A DNA stretch of 64,000 nt. Source: Streptomyces albicerus (GTDB taxonomy: Bacteria; Actinomycetota; Actinomycetes; Streptomycetales; Streptomycetaceae). The position numbers and the translations under genes are program-made. Positions 8,050 through 16,040 of this stretch are shown here, in pieces; the first letter of the stretch is position 1, and each line of letters opens with the position of its first letter. Where the stretch lies: NCBI RefSeq assembly GCF_008905045.1, contig NZ_VWMY01000014.1, forward strand, positions 124,001 to 188,000, written 5' to 3'. Under the pieces are notes generated by a model. The model saw only the letters and a program-made list of their open reading frames with translations. It did no database searches and was not told the DNA's origin.

Positions 8050-8271
8050 TTATCCGTCCTCCGGCAGATGGAAGTACACGGTCCCCGACCGCCAGGGGCC
8101 GTGCTCGGTCGTCTCCGACTCGATCACCACGTCCTGGATCTCAACAGGGCCCAACGCCTCAATGGCATCGGCCAGCCGTCGCAAGAGGTCCGGAACACTG
8201 TCGCAGCCTGGGCCGGCGGGATTGGCCTGCGAGAAATGGCGCACGGTCCAATGCTTCGGGGTGTCAATCAT
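8050..8271 (-). CDS. Small conserved actinobacterial protein of unknown function
   Basis: Predicted 73-residue acidic soluble protein beginning MIDTPKHWTVRHFSQ, with a PDLLRRLADAIEALGP helix and the closing strand GTVYFHLPEDG. I recall similar short proteins (HWTVRHFSQ... tVYFH) across Streptomyces, but no function. It is not part of an operon here and lies next to transposase debris. Confidence 0.6.
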   Translation of the reverse strand: MIDTPKHWTVRHFSQANPAGPGCDSVPDLLRRLADAIEALGPVEIQDVVIESETTEHGPWRSGTVYFHLPEDG

Positions 8272-8462
8272 GGGCAGATCGTAAGACCTGCCGTCAGCTG
8301 GTCAGCAGGCCGACCGCTGGGGACAGGCGACTCGGGTCCCGAGGCAGTCGAGACCGTGAACGACCGGACAGGTCCTGGGCATGCGTGCCGGGAGGAGGTT
8401 CTCTGGAACGGCGGACGGGCTGCCCCGCTCGGCGGCCCGCGCACACCGGTGAGGTGATCGCC

Positions 8463-8954
8463 ATGCGCCGAACGACCGCCGCGGCCGGCAGCGCCGTGTT
8501 CTTCGTGCTCACGCCCGGCACGGTCGCCGGTCTCGTGCCCTGGTGGCTCACCGGCCGGTACACGGACGATCCGTACCCGCTGCCGCTGCGGTGGGCGGGG
8601 GTGCTCCTGCTCGCCGCCGGCGGCGCGGTGCTTCTTCACGCGTTCGCCCGCTTCGTCGTGGAGGGCCTCGGTACCCCGGCACCGCTCGCACCCACCGAGC
8701 GCCTGGTCGTCGGCGGGCTCTACCGGTACGTCCGCAACCCCATGTACCTGGCCGTGCTGGCCGCCATCGCCGGCCAGGCGCTGCTCCTCGGCCGCCCGGT
8801 CCTCTGGGCCTACGGGGCCGGGGTGGCCGTCGCCGTCGTCGCATTCGTCCACTGGTACGAGGAGCCCGCGCTGGCGCGCAGGTACGGCGCTCAGTACGAG
8901 GCGTACCGGAGAGCGGTGCGTGCCTGGCTGCCGCATATGACCAAGCGGTTCTGA
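8463..8954 (+). CDS. Isoprenylcysteine carboxyl methyltransferase (ICMT)-like membrane methyltransferase
   Basis: Predicted 163 residues with about four membrane segments and the ICMT/PEMT signature: RYVRNPMYLAVL (about residues 93-104) for AdoMet binding and HWYEEPALARRYGAQYEAY near the C-terminus. ATG 8463 follows GAGGTGATCGCC. Bacterial members methylate small lipophilic or isoprenoid substrates; the substrate here is unknown. It stands alone. Confidence 0.85.
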   Translation: MRRTTAAAGSAVFFVLTPGTVAGLVPWWLTGRYTDDPYPLPLRWAGVLLLAAGGAVLLHAFARFVVEGLGTPAPLAPTERLVVGGLYRYVRNPMYLAVLAAIAGQALLLGRPVLWAYGAGVAVAVVAFVHWYEEPALARRYGAQYEAYRRAVRAWLPHMTKRF

Positions 8955-9031
8955 GGCTGACCCGGCAGTTCTGAGGTGCCGGCCCGAGCCGTGCGCGTCC
9001 GCCCGGCGCGCTGCCTCAGGCGGTCATCCGC

Positions 9032-9406
9032 TCATTCAGGCCGGCACAGGCAGAACGGGTGGCCGGCCGGATCCGCGTACACGCGGAAGCCGCGGCTGCC
9101 GCCCGTGTCGTCCAGATCGAGCGGGGTGGCCCCGAGGGCCAGCACCTGGGCCTCGGCCGCGTCGATGTCCGGCACGGTGAAGTCCAGATGCAGCTGCTGG
9201 GAGTTGTCGTCGGCGCGCGGCCAGTCCGGCGGACGGTGGCCGGGGGCTCGCTGGAAGGCGATGCGGTGTCCGCCCGGCGCGTAGAGGTCGTACCAGTCGT
9301 CGTCGTACTGCTTGATCTCTCCGCCGAGCACGCCCGCGTAGAACTCCGCGAGGGCCGGCGGATCCTGGCAGTCCAGGGCTACGAGGCGGTAGGTGGCGAT
9401 GGCCAT
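9032..9406 (-). CDS. VOC family protein
   Basis: Predicted 124 residues with a single glyoxalase-like fold: LVALDCQDPPALAEFYAGVLG at the start, LHLDFTVPDID in the middle and a GFRVYADPAGHPFCLCRPE end. The His in LHLDF and the C-terminal segment are the usual metal-ligand positions. It lies 60 bp downstream of an F420-dependent LLM gene on the same strand, separated by 9-bp repeats, and may be co-transcribed with it. Confidence 0.8.
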   Translation of the reverse strand: MAIATYRLVALDCQDPPALAEFYAGVLGGEIKQYDDDWYDLYAPGGHRIAFQRAPGHRPPDWPRADDNSQQLHLDFTVPDIDAAEAQVLALGATPLDLDDTGGSRGFRVYADPAGHPFCLCRPE

Positions 9407-9432
9407 GGTGGTCCGTCCTTTCGTTCTTTCCG

Positions 9433-9479
9433 CCCACAGGTCCAGCAGGTCCCGCAGGTCCCGCAGGTCTCACAGGTCC
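9433..9479. repeat. Five imperfect 9-bp tandem repeats (CAGGTCCCG type)
   Basis: Successive units CACAGGTCC, AGCAGGTCC, CGCAGGTCC, CGCAGGTCT and CACAGGTCC run from just inside the end of the LLM gene towards the start of the VOC gene. They occupy most of the spacer between two co-directional genes, where copy number could change easily by slippage. Confidence 0.8.
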
Positions 9480-10435
9480 TTCAGCGCGGGCAGCAGCTTC
9501 TTCTCGGCCCAGTCCAGGAAGGGGAGTTGGTGATCGCCGCCGACCTGGACCAGGGCGATCTCGGTGAAGCCCGCGGTGGCGAAGGGGCGTACGGCCTCGA
9601 CGAAGGTGTCGACGTCGTCGCCGCACGGGATCATCTCCGCGACGTCCTCCGGGCGGGTGTGCCGGGTGGCCGTGTCGAAGTTCGCCGGTCCCGGCAGTTC
9701 GGCGTTGACGGGCCAGCCGCCGAGCGACCAGCGGAACTGCTCGTGCGCCCGGCCGACCGCCGCGTCCTTGTCCGGGTCGTAGCAGACGGGCAGTTGGCCC
9801 ACCTTGGGCTTGCCGCTGCCGCCGTGCCGGTCGAAGGAATCCACCAGTTCGGCCTTCGGTTCGGTGGCGATCACCAGGTCGGCCCACCGGCCCGCGAGGG
9901 CGCAGGAGCGCTCGCCCGAGACGGCGACGCCGATCCGGGGCGGCTCGTCCGGGAGGTCGAAGAGCCGGGCGTTCTCCACGTCGAAGTGAGGGCCGTGGTG
10001 GTTGACGTTCTCACCGCCGAACAGCGCGCGGATGATCTCGACGGCCTCTTCCAGCATGTCGAGCCGGATGTGCGCGGCGGGCCAACCGCCGCCCACCACA
10101 TGCTCGTTGAGGTTCTCGCCGGAACCGAGCCCGAGCCGGAAGCGGCCCTCGGCGAGCAGTTGCGTCGTGGCGGCCTTCTGGGCGACGACCGCCGGATGGT
10201 AGCGGGTCGTCGGGCAGGTCACGTAGGTCATGAGGGGGATCGTGGAGGTGGCCTGCGCCGCAGCGCCCAGGACGCTCCACGCGTACGGGGCGTGCCCCTG
10301 CTCCTCCAGCCAGGGGAAGTAATGGTCGGACGTGACGGAGAAGTCGAATCCGGCCTGCTCCGCGGCCACGACATGCTGTACGAGGTCACGGGGGCCGGCC
10401 TGCTCGGTCATCATCGTGTATCCGATTTGCACCAT
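9470..10435 (-). CDS. LLM-class F420-dependent oxidoreductase
   Basis: Predicted 321-residue luciferase-like TIM-barrel enzyme. The N-terminal MVQIGYTMMTEQAGPRDLV, SDHYFPW (the His equivalent to the F420-dependent glucose-6-phosphate dehydrogenase family), GRFRLGLGSGENLNEH and the C-terminal EIALVQVGGD place it with the F420-binding group. It would use reduced deazaflavin F420 to oxidise or reduce an unknown substrate. The gene diverges from a Rho-N-like gene across a region with a strong hairpin. Confidence 0.85.
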   Translation of the reverse strand: MVQIGYTMMTEQAGPRDLVQHVVAAEQAGFDFSVTSDHYFPWLEEQGHAPYAWSVLGAAAQATSTIPLMTYVTCPTTRYHPAVVAQKAATTQLLAEGRFRLGLGSGENLNEHVVGGGWPAAHIRLDMLEEAVEIIRALFGGENVNHHGPHFDVENARLFDLPDEPPRIGVAVSGERSCALAGRWADLVIATEPKAELVDSFDRHGGSGKPKVGQLPVCYDPDKDAAVGRAHEQFRWSLGGWPVNAELPGPANFDTATRHTRPEDVAEMIPCGDDVDTFVEAVRPFATAGFTEIALVQVGGDHQLPFLDWAEKKLLPALKDL

Positions 10436-10472
10436 AGTGTTCCCAGTAGCCGGTCAGGGGTACCCGAAACGT

Positions 10473-10516
10473 GCCCTTCGCGGGGCGGCGCCCCGAGTAC
10501 CCGCCCCGCGAAGGGC
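10473..10516. promoter_or_regulatory. 16-bp perfect stem-loop between divergent genes
   Basis: GCCCTTCGCGGGGCGG (10473-10488) pairs fully with CCGCCCCGCGAAGGGC (10501-10516) around a 12-base loop. The flanking genes are transcribed away from it, so it is not an ordinary 3' terminator. It could be an operator, an attenuator in the leader of the 10551 gene, or insulation against divergent read-through. Confidence 0.7.
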
Positions 10517-10550
10517 CCAGTTCCATGGGCCGAGTGGAAGAAGGGACCTC

Positions 10551-10793
10551 ATGCCCAGGCCGCAGATCAAGGACGAGAAGACCTACCGCTCGCTGCGCCG
10601 CGAGGGCACGGGCAAGGAGAAGGCGGCACGGATCGCCAACAGCCCGTCGTCCGCCTCGCGCAAGGGCGGCAAGCGCGGCACGTACGAGGACCGGTCGAAG
10701 CAGGATCTGTACGAGCAGGCCAAGCAGGTCGGTATCGAGGGCCGCTCGTCGATGTCGAAGGACGAGCTGATCAAGGCGCTGCGGAATCGGTGA
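10551..10793 (+). CDS. Small basic protein with Rho N-terminal (SAP-like) domain
   Basis: Predicted 80 residues. A Lys/Arg-rich N-terminal half (ASRKGGKRGTYEDR) is followed by a Rho-N/SAP-like helix-turn-helix, DLYEQAKQVGIEGRSSMSKD, ending LIKALRNR. The Rho-N fold binds single-stranded nucleic acid, so a DNA- or RNA-associated role is likely; I recall such proteins as a DUF7218-type family. ATG 10551 follows AAGGGACC. Confidence 0.7.
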   Translation: MPRPQIKDEKTYRSLRREGTGKEKAARIANSPSSASRKGGKRGTYEDRSKQDLYEQAKQVGIEGRSSMSKDELIKALRNR

Positions 10794-10803
10794 CTGCGGG
10801 GTC

Positions 10804-10885
10804 GTTCGGCCGTCGGCATCGGCCGTCGGCATCGGCTGCGGCCCGGTCGCCGACTCCGGCTCCGGCTCCGGCTCCGGACAGCCGT
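10804..10885. repeat. Short tandem repeats: two 13-bp GGCCGTCGGCATC units and four CTCCGG units
   Basis: Simple-sequence tract in the spacer between the Rho-N-like gene and the next membrane-protein gene. I see no hairpin strong enough to call a terminator. Confidence 0.7.
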
Positions 10886-10972
10886 CGGCGAAGGGGTGTC
10901 GGCGGTCCGGTGCCGGGTACCGGCGCCGGGCGCCCCACGCGACTCGCGCGTCGTGTCCCGACGGAGGTTTTC

Positions 10973-11608
10973 ATGGCTCTGCCCGGCAAGTCCCTGACCA
11001 GGTCCTGGCGGCACTGGCGGCGGGGAAGCGATCTGTCGGTCCCCTTGGCGTCCACGGACGTCGAGGACACGAACCGGCGGTTCCTGCTGTACGGGGTGCT
11101 GCCGCTCTGGGTCGTCCCCGCGGTCGCCGACTGGTGGATGCACCGGCGCACCCGCATCGAGCACACCACCGGCACCAAGGAATCCGCCGTGCACGCGCTC
11201 ATGATGACCGAGGCCGGAATCCCCGTCGCCATGGGCCTGCTGGCCCGGATCAACCCCCTGGTGCTGTCCGTCATGGGCGGAGCCGCGGCGGCCCACAGCG
11301 CGACGGCCCTGTACGACGTGACGCTGGCGACCCACAAGCGTGAGGTCCGCCCGATCGAGCAGCACATCCACAGCTTCCTGGAGGTCCTGCCGCTGGCGGG
11401 GATCGCCTTCACGGGCTGTCTGCACGCGGACGAGGTGCGCGCCACCCTGCGCGGCGGGCGCGGCCCCGACGACTGGAAGCTGCTGCCCAAGAACAGGCCG
11501 CTGTCCGCCGCGTACCTGGCGGGCCTGGGTGCGGTGATCGGCGCCGGAGTGGTCCTGCCCTATGCCGAGGAGTTGAGGCGCTGCATCCGGGCAGAACGCT
11601 CTTCATGA
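10973..11608 (+). CDS. Conserved membrane protein of unknown function
   Basis: Predicted 211 residues with about five hydrophobic segments (first at LLYGVLPLWVVPAVADWW). Conserved-looking features are DVEDTNRRFLLYG, ESAVHALMMTEAGIPV, HSATALYDVTLATHKREVRPIEQHIHS and the His pairs within. I recall similar proteins in other bacteria without a known role. ATG 10973 follows GGAGG. Its stop overlaps the next start (ATGA, 11605-11608), so it is translationally coupled to an SMP-30-like gene. Confidence 0.65.
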   Translation: MALPGKSLTRSWRHWRRGSDLSVPLASTDVEDTNRRFLLYGVLPLWVVPAVADWWMHRRTRIEHTTGTKESAVHALMMTEAGIPVAMGLLARINPLVLSVMGGAAAAHSATALYDVTLATHKREVRPIEQHIHSFLEVLPLAGIAFTGCLHADEVRATLRGGRGPDDWKLLPKNRPLSAAYLAGLGAVIGAGVVLPYAEELRRCIRAERSS

Positions 11609-12594
11609 CACCGCGACTCTCCGTGACAGCGCGCAGCTCGGCCCCCGTGAACCTGCCCGCCCTTCGGCTGATCCCCCTCGGCGGTACGGGCCCCGAGGAC
11701 GTCGTCGTCGACCATGAGGGCCGCGTGGTCACGGGGGTGGACGACGGCCGTGTTCTGCGCGTCGACCCACGTGGTCCCGCCCGTGTGGAGCAGATCGCCC
11801 GGACCGGCGGGCGGCCGCTGGGGCTCGAAGTCCTGCCGGACGGGCGGCTGTTGGTGTGCGACGCGGAGCGCGGGCTGCTGCGCGTCACGCCCGGGGCCGA
11901 CTCCGAGGGCAAGGTCGAGGTCCTCGTCGACCGTGTGGCGGGCGCGCCGCTGCGGTTCTGCAGCAACGCGGCCGCGGCGGCGGACGGCAGTGTGTACTTC
12001 ACCGTCTCCAGCAGGCGTTACGGGCTTCAGGACTGGCTCGGCGATCTGATGGAGCAGACGGCCACGGGCCGGCTGCTGCGGCTGCCGCCCGGCGGTGGCG
12101 AGCCCGAAGTCCTGCTGGACGGCCTGGACTTCGCGAACGGAGTCGTGCTGGCCGAGGACGAGTCCTGGGTCGCCGTGGCGGAGTCCGGCGCGTACCGGCT
12201 CACCCGGCTGTGGCTGTCCGGGCCGCGGGCCGGCCACCACGACACCCTGGTCGAGAATCTGCCCGGTTTCCCGGACAACCTCTCCCGCGGCGCGGACGGC
12301 ACGGTGTGGGTCGCCCTGGCGGGCCCGCGCCAGGCGCCGCTGGACTGGCTCCACCGCGTGCCCGTCGGCGTACGACGTGCGGTGTGGCGAGCGACCCGCC
12401 CGCTGCCGATCCGCCCGCTCCCGGTCGCCCGCGTACTGGGCATCGGTCCCAACGGCCGCGTACGCCACGACCTCCGGCGCCGCAGGGCGGGCTACCGGAT
12501 GGTGACCAGCGTGTACGAGCACGAGGGCACCCTGGTCCTCGGCAGCCTGCTGGAGAAGGGGATCGCCGTGTGCGAGTTGCCGGGACCGGTGTGA
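11605..12594 (+). CDS. SMP-30/gluconolactonase/strictosidine-synthase-like beta-propeller protein
   Basis: Predicted 329 residues of a six-bladed calcium-dependent propeller: GPEDVVVDHEGRVVTGVDDGRV as blade one, NAAAAADGSVYFTVSS and LPGFPDNLSRGADGTVWVAL as the metal-side loops. The GFPDN(L/I) motif is typical of strictosidine-synthase-like lactonases. Its ATGA overlap with the upstream membrane-protein gene indicates co-expression. The likely activity is a lactone hydrolase; the substrate is unknown. Confidence 0.75.
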   Translation: MTPRLSVTARSSAPVNLPALRLIPLGGTGPEDVVVDHEGRVVTGVDDGRVLRVDPRGPARVEQIARTGGRPLGLEVLPDGRLLVCDAERGLLRVTPGADSEGKVEVLVDRVAGAPLRFCSNAAAAADGSVYFTVSSRRYGLQDWLGDLMEQTATGRLLRLPPGGGEPEVLLDGLDFANGVVLAEDESWVAVAESGAYRLTRLWLSGPRAGHHDTLVENLPGFPDNLSRGADGTVWVALAGPRQAPLDWLHRVPVGVRRAVWRATRPLPIRPLPVARVLGIGPNGRVRHDLRRRRAGYRMVTSVYEHEGTLVLGSLLEKGIAVCELPGPV

Positions 12595-12720
12595 CAGGGG
12601 TGCCACGGCTTTCCTGCAGCCTCCGTCGGCCTTCGCCGGCGCGACATCGACCGGCGGTGGACCCTGTCGCCGGACGCGTCAGGTCGGCCGACCGCGCGTC
12701 CAGCGGTCACGCGTGGCCCG

Positions 12721-13230
12721 TCAGTCGACCGGATGGCCGGCGACGATGTCGCGCACGTCGCTCAGGCGCAGCAGGTTCTCCCCCGCGCGGTCGCCCGCCT
12801 CGCCCGCGACGGGGCTGAGCAGGAAGCCCACGTGGTCGCCCGCGTCCGTGCGGCCCTCCACCTGGCCCACGAACCAGGCGGGCACCCCGTCCAGCACGGG
12901 CACGCCGCCGGGGCCCGCCGTCCAGGCCGCGCGGTCGAACTTGTCGACGTGGTGCCCGGTCTCGTCGACGCTGTCGCCGGTCTCGCCGCCGAACAGCTCG
13001 GCGAGCGCGTGCTGGTCGCGCCCCAGCAGATGCACCGCGAGCCGTTCGGCACAGCACGCCACCCGGAAGGTCCTGTTGGCCTTCGACAGCCACACGACGA
13101 ACCGGGCCGGCCGAATCGAGCACTGCGACGCGAACCCCACCAGACACCCGGCACGCTCCCCGTCGGCCGCCGCGGTCACCACGGACACGGGGTGGTCGAG
13201 CCGGTCGACGAACGACTTCATGGCGGTCAC
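12721..13230 (-). CDS. Flavin reductase-like domain protein
   Basis: Predicted 169 residues of the FMN-binding split-barrel flavin reductase family: N-terminal LDHPVSVVTAAADGERAGCLVGF, FASQCSIRPARFVVWLSKAN and FRVACCAERLAVHLLGRDQ are the family blocks around the flavin. The start is GTG 13230 or ATG 13221 (MKSFVDR). It would supply reduced flavin or act as an FMN oxidoreductase. It diverges from an isochorismatase-like gene across a 99-bp region. Confidence 0.8.
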   Translation of the reverse strand: MTAMKSFVDRLDHPVSVVTAAADGERAGCLVGFASQCSIRPARFVVWLSKANRTFRVACCAERLAVHLLGRDQHALAELFGGETGDSVDETGHHVDKFDRAAWTAGPGGVPVLDGVPAWFVGQVEGRTDAGDHVGFLLSPVAGEAGDRAGENLLRLSDVRDIVAGHPVD

Positions 13231-13280
13231 GGCCGCGCCCCCTCACCTCGACGGACTTCGACGGACACCAGGACGGTGTC

Positions 13281-13296
13281 ACTCGATGAGTCGAGT
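13281..13296. promoter_or_regulatory. Inverted repeat in the flavin reductase / isochorismatase divergent region
   Basis: ACTCGATGAGTCGAGT pairs ACTCGA with TCGAGT around TGAG. It lies midway between two divergent genes, preceded by a direct repeat CGACGGAC, and could bind a regulator of one or both. Confidence 0.35.
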
Positions 13297-13329
13297 TCCA
13301 ACCTGCCGTGGAGTGGAACCACGAAGAGC

Positions 13330-13872
13330 ATGAGCGAGACCCGGACCGCACTCATCGTCATCGACATGATCAACACCTACGACCACGCGGACGCCGAACT
13401 GCTGCTCCCGTCGGTCCGCGACGCGCTGCCCGCGGTCGTACGCCTCCTCGAGCGCGCCCGGGAGCAGGACGTCCCGGTGATCTACGTCAACGACAACTTC
13501 GGAGAGTGGCGCTCCCACCACGGGGAGATCATGGAGACGGCGCTGGCGGGACCGTACGCCGACCTGGTCGAGCCGATCCGCCCCGACGACAAGTCGCTCT
13601 TCGTCGTGAAGGCCCGGCACTCGATCTTCTTCGAGACCCCGCTGAGCTATCTGCTGAGGCAACTGGACATCGGCCATGTCGTGATCTGCGGCCAGGTCAC
13701 CGAGCAGTGTGTGCTCTACTCCGCGCTGGACGCCCATATCCGGCATCTGAGCGTGACCGTCCCGGAGGACGCCGTCGCCCATATCCATCCCGACCTGGCC
13801 GAGGCGGCACTGCGGATGATGGAGCGGAATATGGGGGCGGACATCCGGACGGCCGAGACGGCGCGCTTCTGA
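13330..13872 (+). CDS. Isochorismatase-family cysteine hydrolase
   Basis: Predicted 180 residues. The catalytic triad of the family is visible as D12 (VIDMINTY), K94 (FVVKARHS) and C127 (VTEQCVLYSA), preceded by the cis-peptide region GQVTE. Members hydrolyse isochorismate, nicotinamide or other amides. The substrate cannot be told from sequence, and no siderophore or NAD genes adjoin. ATG 13330 follows a weak GAAGAG. Confidence 0.85.
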   Translation: MSETRTALIVIDMINTYDHADAELLLPSVRDALPAVVRLLERAREQDVPVIYVNDNFGEWRSHHGEIMETALAGPYADLVEPIRPDDKSLFVVKARHSIFFETPLSYLLRQLDIGHVVICGQVTEQCVLYSALDAHIRHLSVTVPEDAVAHIHPDLAEAALRMMERNMGADIRTAETARF

Positions 13873-13897
13873 ACGACCTGTCGTCGGGCCTGGTTCC

Positions 13898-13980
13898 CGC
13901 AGTGCCCGGACACACCTCCCCGCAGTGCCCGGACGCCCGGAGACACCTCCCCACAGCGCCCGGACGCCCGGACACACCTC
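13898..13980. repeat. Three imperfect direct repeats (23, 30 and 30 bp)
   Basis: Units of the form GCAGTGCCCGGACGCCCG..ACACCTCC at 13898, 13921 and 13951; the first lacks 7 bp. They lie between the isochorismatase stop and the adjoining terminator hairpin. Confidence 0.8.
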
Positions 13981-14007
13981 AGAACCCGGTCGCCCGCCCC
14001 GGGTTCT
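13981..14007. terminator. Terminator hairpin between convergent genes
   Basis: AGAACCCGG (13981-13989) pairs perfectly with CCGGGTTCT (13999-14007) around a 9-base loop. It serves the converging isochorismatase and DUF6479 genes; there is no U-tract, as is usual in this group. Confidence 0.7.
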
Positions 14008-14028
14008 CAGATGCGCCCGGTCACCGCG

Positions 14029-14388
14029 TCAGTGATGGCCGAGCCCGCCGCTGCCGAATCCTCCGCTGCTGTTCGTGTTCCAGACCGGCCGGCTCTGCTT
14101 CTTCGCCCGGCGGGTGGGCACGGCATGCAGCTCGTACGGGGTGAGTACCTGGCCGTCGTGCGGCATCTCCTCGGGTTCGCGCGCCTCGCGGATCTCGTGG
14201 ACGGCGCCGCCGTCGGGCAGGTGGGGCTGTTCCTCCGGGCGCGGCGGCCCGGGCTCCTGGGCACGCACTCGCATGCCCCACCACACTGCGGCGACCAGCA
14301 TCGCCGCGATTACCACTCCCACCACGAAGGGTGCCGTACCGGCCACGACTTCGTTGGAGACGGCAACATCCCAGCCGAAGGTGTCCAT
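14029..14388 (-). CDS. DUF6479 family small membrane protein
   Basis: Predicted 119 residues. One transmembrane helix (VVGVVIAAMLVAAVWWGMRV, about residues 22-41) is followed by a proline-rich cytosolic tail containing PPRPEEQPHLPDGG, VHEIREAREP and a Gly-rich end SSGGFGSGGLGHH. That architecture is what I recall for DUF6479. Function unknown. Confidence 0.75.
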   Translation of the reverse strand: MDTFGWDVAVSNEVVAGTAPFVVGVVIAAMLVAAVWWGMRVRAQEPGPPRPEEQPHLPDGGAVHEIREAREPEEMPHDGQVLTPYELHAVPTRRAKKQSRPVWNTNSSGGFGSGGLGHH

Positions 14389-14455
14389 AACCTCAGAGTA
14401 CCCGCGGGGGACGGCTTAAGCAGTGCTCGCGCGGGCCCCGGTACGAGCGGCTCCG

Positions 14456-14680
14456 TTACGGCGTGATCGTGCCCTGACCAGGGCTGGGCGCCGCCCGGCT
14501 GATGTCGGCGAGCGCCGAGTCCGGGTCCCGGTTCTCCGCGAGGTCGCCGAGGCCTCCTCGCCGGGGCCGACACACACCGGGTCCGGCGTACAGACCGAGC
14601 CCACGTCGATGACGCGCGCGTCGTCGCCGTCCGCCATCACACGCAACGCGATGTCACGGTCGGTGACCACGCCTTTCAGC
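14456..14680 (-). pseudogene. CBS-domain protein remnant
   Basis: One frame (about 14553-14675) reads GVVTDRDIALRVMADGDD and continues DPVCVGPGEEAS, which is the core of a paired CBS-domain protein: the GxVTDRDI strand and the entry to the second repeat. Downstream, in a different frame, LGDLAENRDPDSALADISRA ends at TAA 14458-14456, matching the C-terminal tail of such proteins. Most of the second CBS repeat and the N-terminus are missing, so this is an internally deleted, frameshifted pseudogene. Confidence 0.75.
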
Positions 14681-14847
14681 GTGTTGAGGACCGCCCCGGA
14701 TGCCGCCGCCCGCAGTACCCGGGAGCGGGCCCGCACAATCTTCACCACGGCAGCGCGGCGGGGGCGCGCGGGAGGACACCGGAGGCCACGCGTGCGGGCC
14801 CGCGCGGGCCGCCGCATGCCGGGGGCCGGCCCGGGTACTGGGAGGGG

Positions 14848-15930
14848 ATGCGAATGGGTGTACTTGATGTCGGCTCGAACACGGTACGACTGGTCATCGC
14901 GGAGACGGACGGAGCGGTTCCACTCCCTGTGCACACCGCCAAGCGTCGGCTGAGACTCTCCGACCACGTCGAGCGGGGCGGTCACCTGCCTGCGGAGCAG
15001 GTGGACCGGCTGGTGGAGGCCGTCACGGCCGCCCGGGACGAGGGCAGGCGCTGGGGGGTGACCAGGCCCTTCGCCTTCGCCACGGCGATCGTGCGGGACG
15101 CCCCGAACCGCCCCGAGATCCTCGGGCAGGTCGGGGCGGAGACCGGGGTGCAACTGCACGTGCTGCCCGGTGAGGTGGAGGCGGAGCTGACGTTCCTGGC
15201 CGCGCGGCGGTGGATGGGCTGGCGCGCGGGGCCGCTGGCCATGCTGGACATCGGGGGCGGCTCGCTGGAGGTGGCCTTCGGCCGGAGCAAGCTGCCCGAC
15301 TTCGCGATCTCACTGCCGCTGGGGGCCAACCGGCTGACCCGCGAGTTCTTCCGCGGCCAGGATCCGCCGTCGCCCCGCAGGACCAAGGTTCTGCGCCGGC
15401 ACGTACGCCACCAGTTGCGCGATGTCGCGGCCCGTATCCGCTGGGAGGCGCCCCGTACGACGGTGGCCACCTCGCGTACGTTCCAGCAGCTGGGCCGGTT
15501 GTGCGGCGCGGCTCCCGGCCGGTCGGGGCCCTTCACCCCGCGCGCCATGGCCCGTGCCGACCTCCGGGCGGCCGTCGAGCGGCTGGCGGGGTTACCGGCC
15601 GCCGAACGTGCCCTCCTGCCGGGCATCTCCGTCGCGCGCTCCGGTCAGTCCCTGGCCGGGGCGATCGTCGCTCACACCACGATGAAGTTGATGGGCATCG
15701 ACGCGGTGACCATCTGCCCCTGGGCGCTGCGCGAGGGGGTTCTGCTGCGCTGTATCGAGGACGGCAACGCCGACTGGTGGGACGGTACGGCGCCCTCCCT
15801 CCGCGATCAGGTGGCGGCACCGCCGCGGGTGCTCCGTCCCGTCGGCGGGGAGGAGACGGCGACCACGACGGTCTCGGCGACGGCGTCCGCCACCACGTCC
15901 GCCGCTCAGTTCCCCGGCGAATTGGGGTAG
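14848..15930 (+). CDS. Ppx/GppA-family exopolyphosphatase / pppGpp phosphohydrolase
   Basis: Predicted 360 residues of the ASKHA-fold Ppx/GppA family. The phosphate-1 loop is GVLDVGSNTVRLVIAE (4-19), the phosphate-2 loop is LDIGGGSLEVAFG, and SLPLGANRLT follows. Members degrade inorganic polyphosphate or pppGpp. It lacks the long C-terminal HD-like domain of enteric Ppx, ending instead in a Thr/Ala-rich tail. ATG at 14848 or 14854. A terminator hairpin follows. Confidence 0.85.
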   Translation: MRMGVLDVGSNTVRLVIAETDGAVPLPVHTAKRRLRLSDHVERGGHLPAEQVDRLVEAVTAARDEGRRWGVTRPFAFATAIVRDAPNRPEILGQVGAETGVQLHVLPGEVEAELTFLAARRWMGWRAGPLAMLDIGGGSLEVAFGRSKLPDFAISLPLGANRLTREFFRGQDPPSPRRTKVLRRHVRHQLRDVAARIRWEAPRTTVATSRTFQQLGRLCGAAPGRSGPFTPRAMARADLRAAVERLAGLPAAERALLPGISVARSGQSLAGAIVAHTTMKLMGIDAVTICPWALREGVLLRCIEDGNADWWDGTAPSLRDQVAAPPRVLRPVGGEETATTTVSATASATTSAAQFPGELG

Positions 15931-15944
15931 TTCACCGAGGTACG

Positions 15945-15977
15945 GGATGCCGGCGGGGGCGGGCCCTGCCGGCATCC
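15945..15977 (+). terminator. Hairpin downstream of the Ppx/GppA gene
   Basis: GGATGCCGGC (15945-15954) pairs with GCCGGCATCC (15968-15977), 10 bp, loop 13. It begins 15 bp after the stop codon of the Ppx/GppA gene. Confidence 0.7.
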
Positions 15978-16040
15978 GGTGCGCTGCGCTCGGTCGCCGC
16001 AGGATCGGTTTCGTCGCGGGCCCGCCCCGGCTGCTCTGCC

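Noticed and set aside
9059..11608. Open plus-strand frame of about 850 codons upstream of the 10973 membrane protein
   Set aside because: Sequence before 10973 is antisense to the VOC and LLM genes, while GGAGG and a natural start lie at 10973.
10973..11608. Diguanylate-cyclase annotation sometimes given to such membrane proteins
   Set aside because: There is no GGDEF motif or equivalent; it is only a helical membrane protein.
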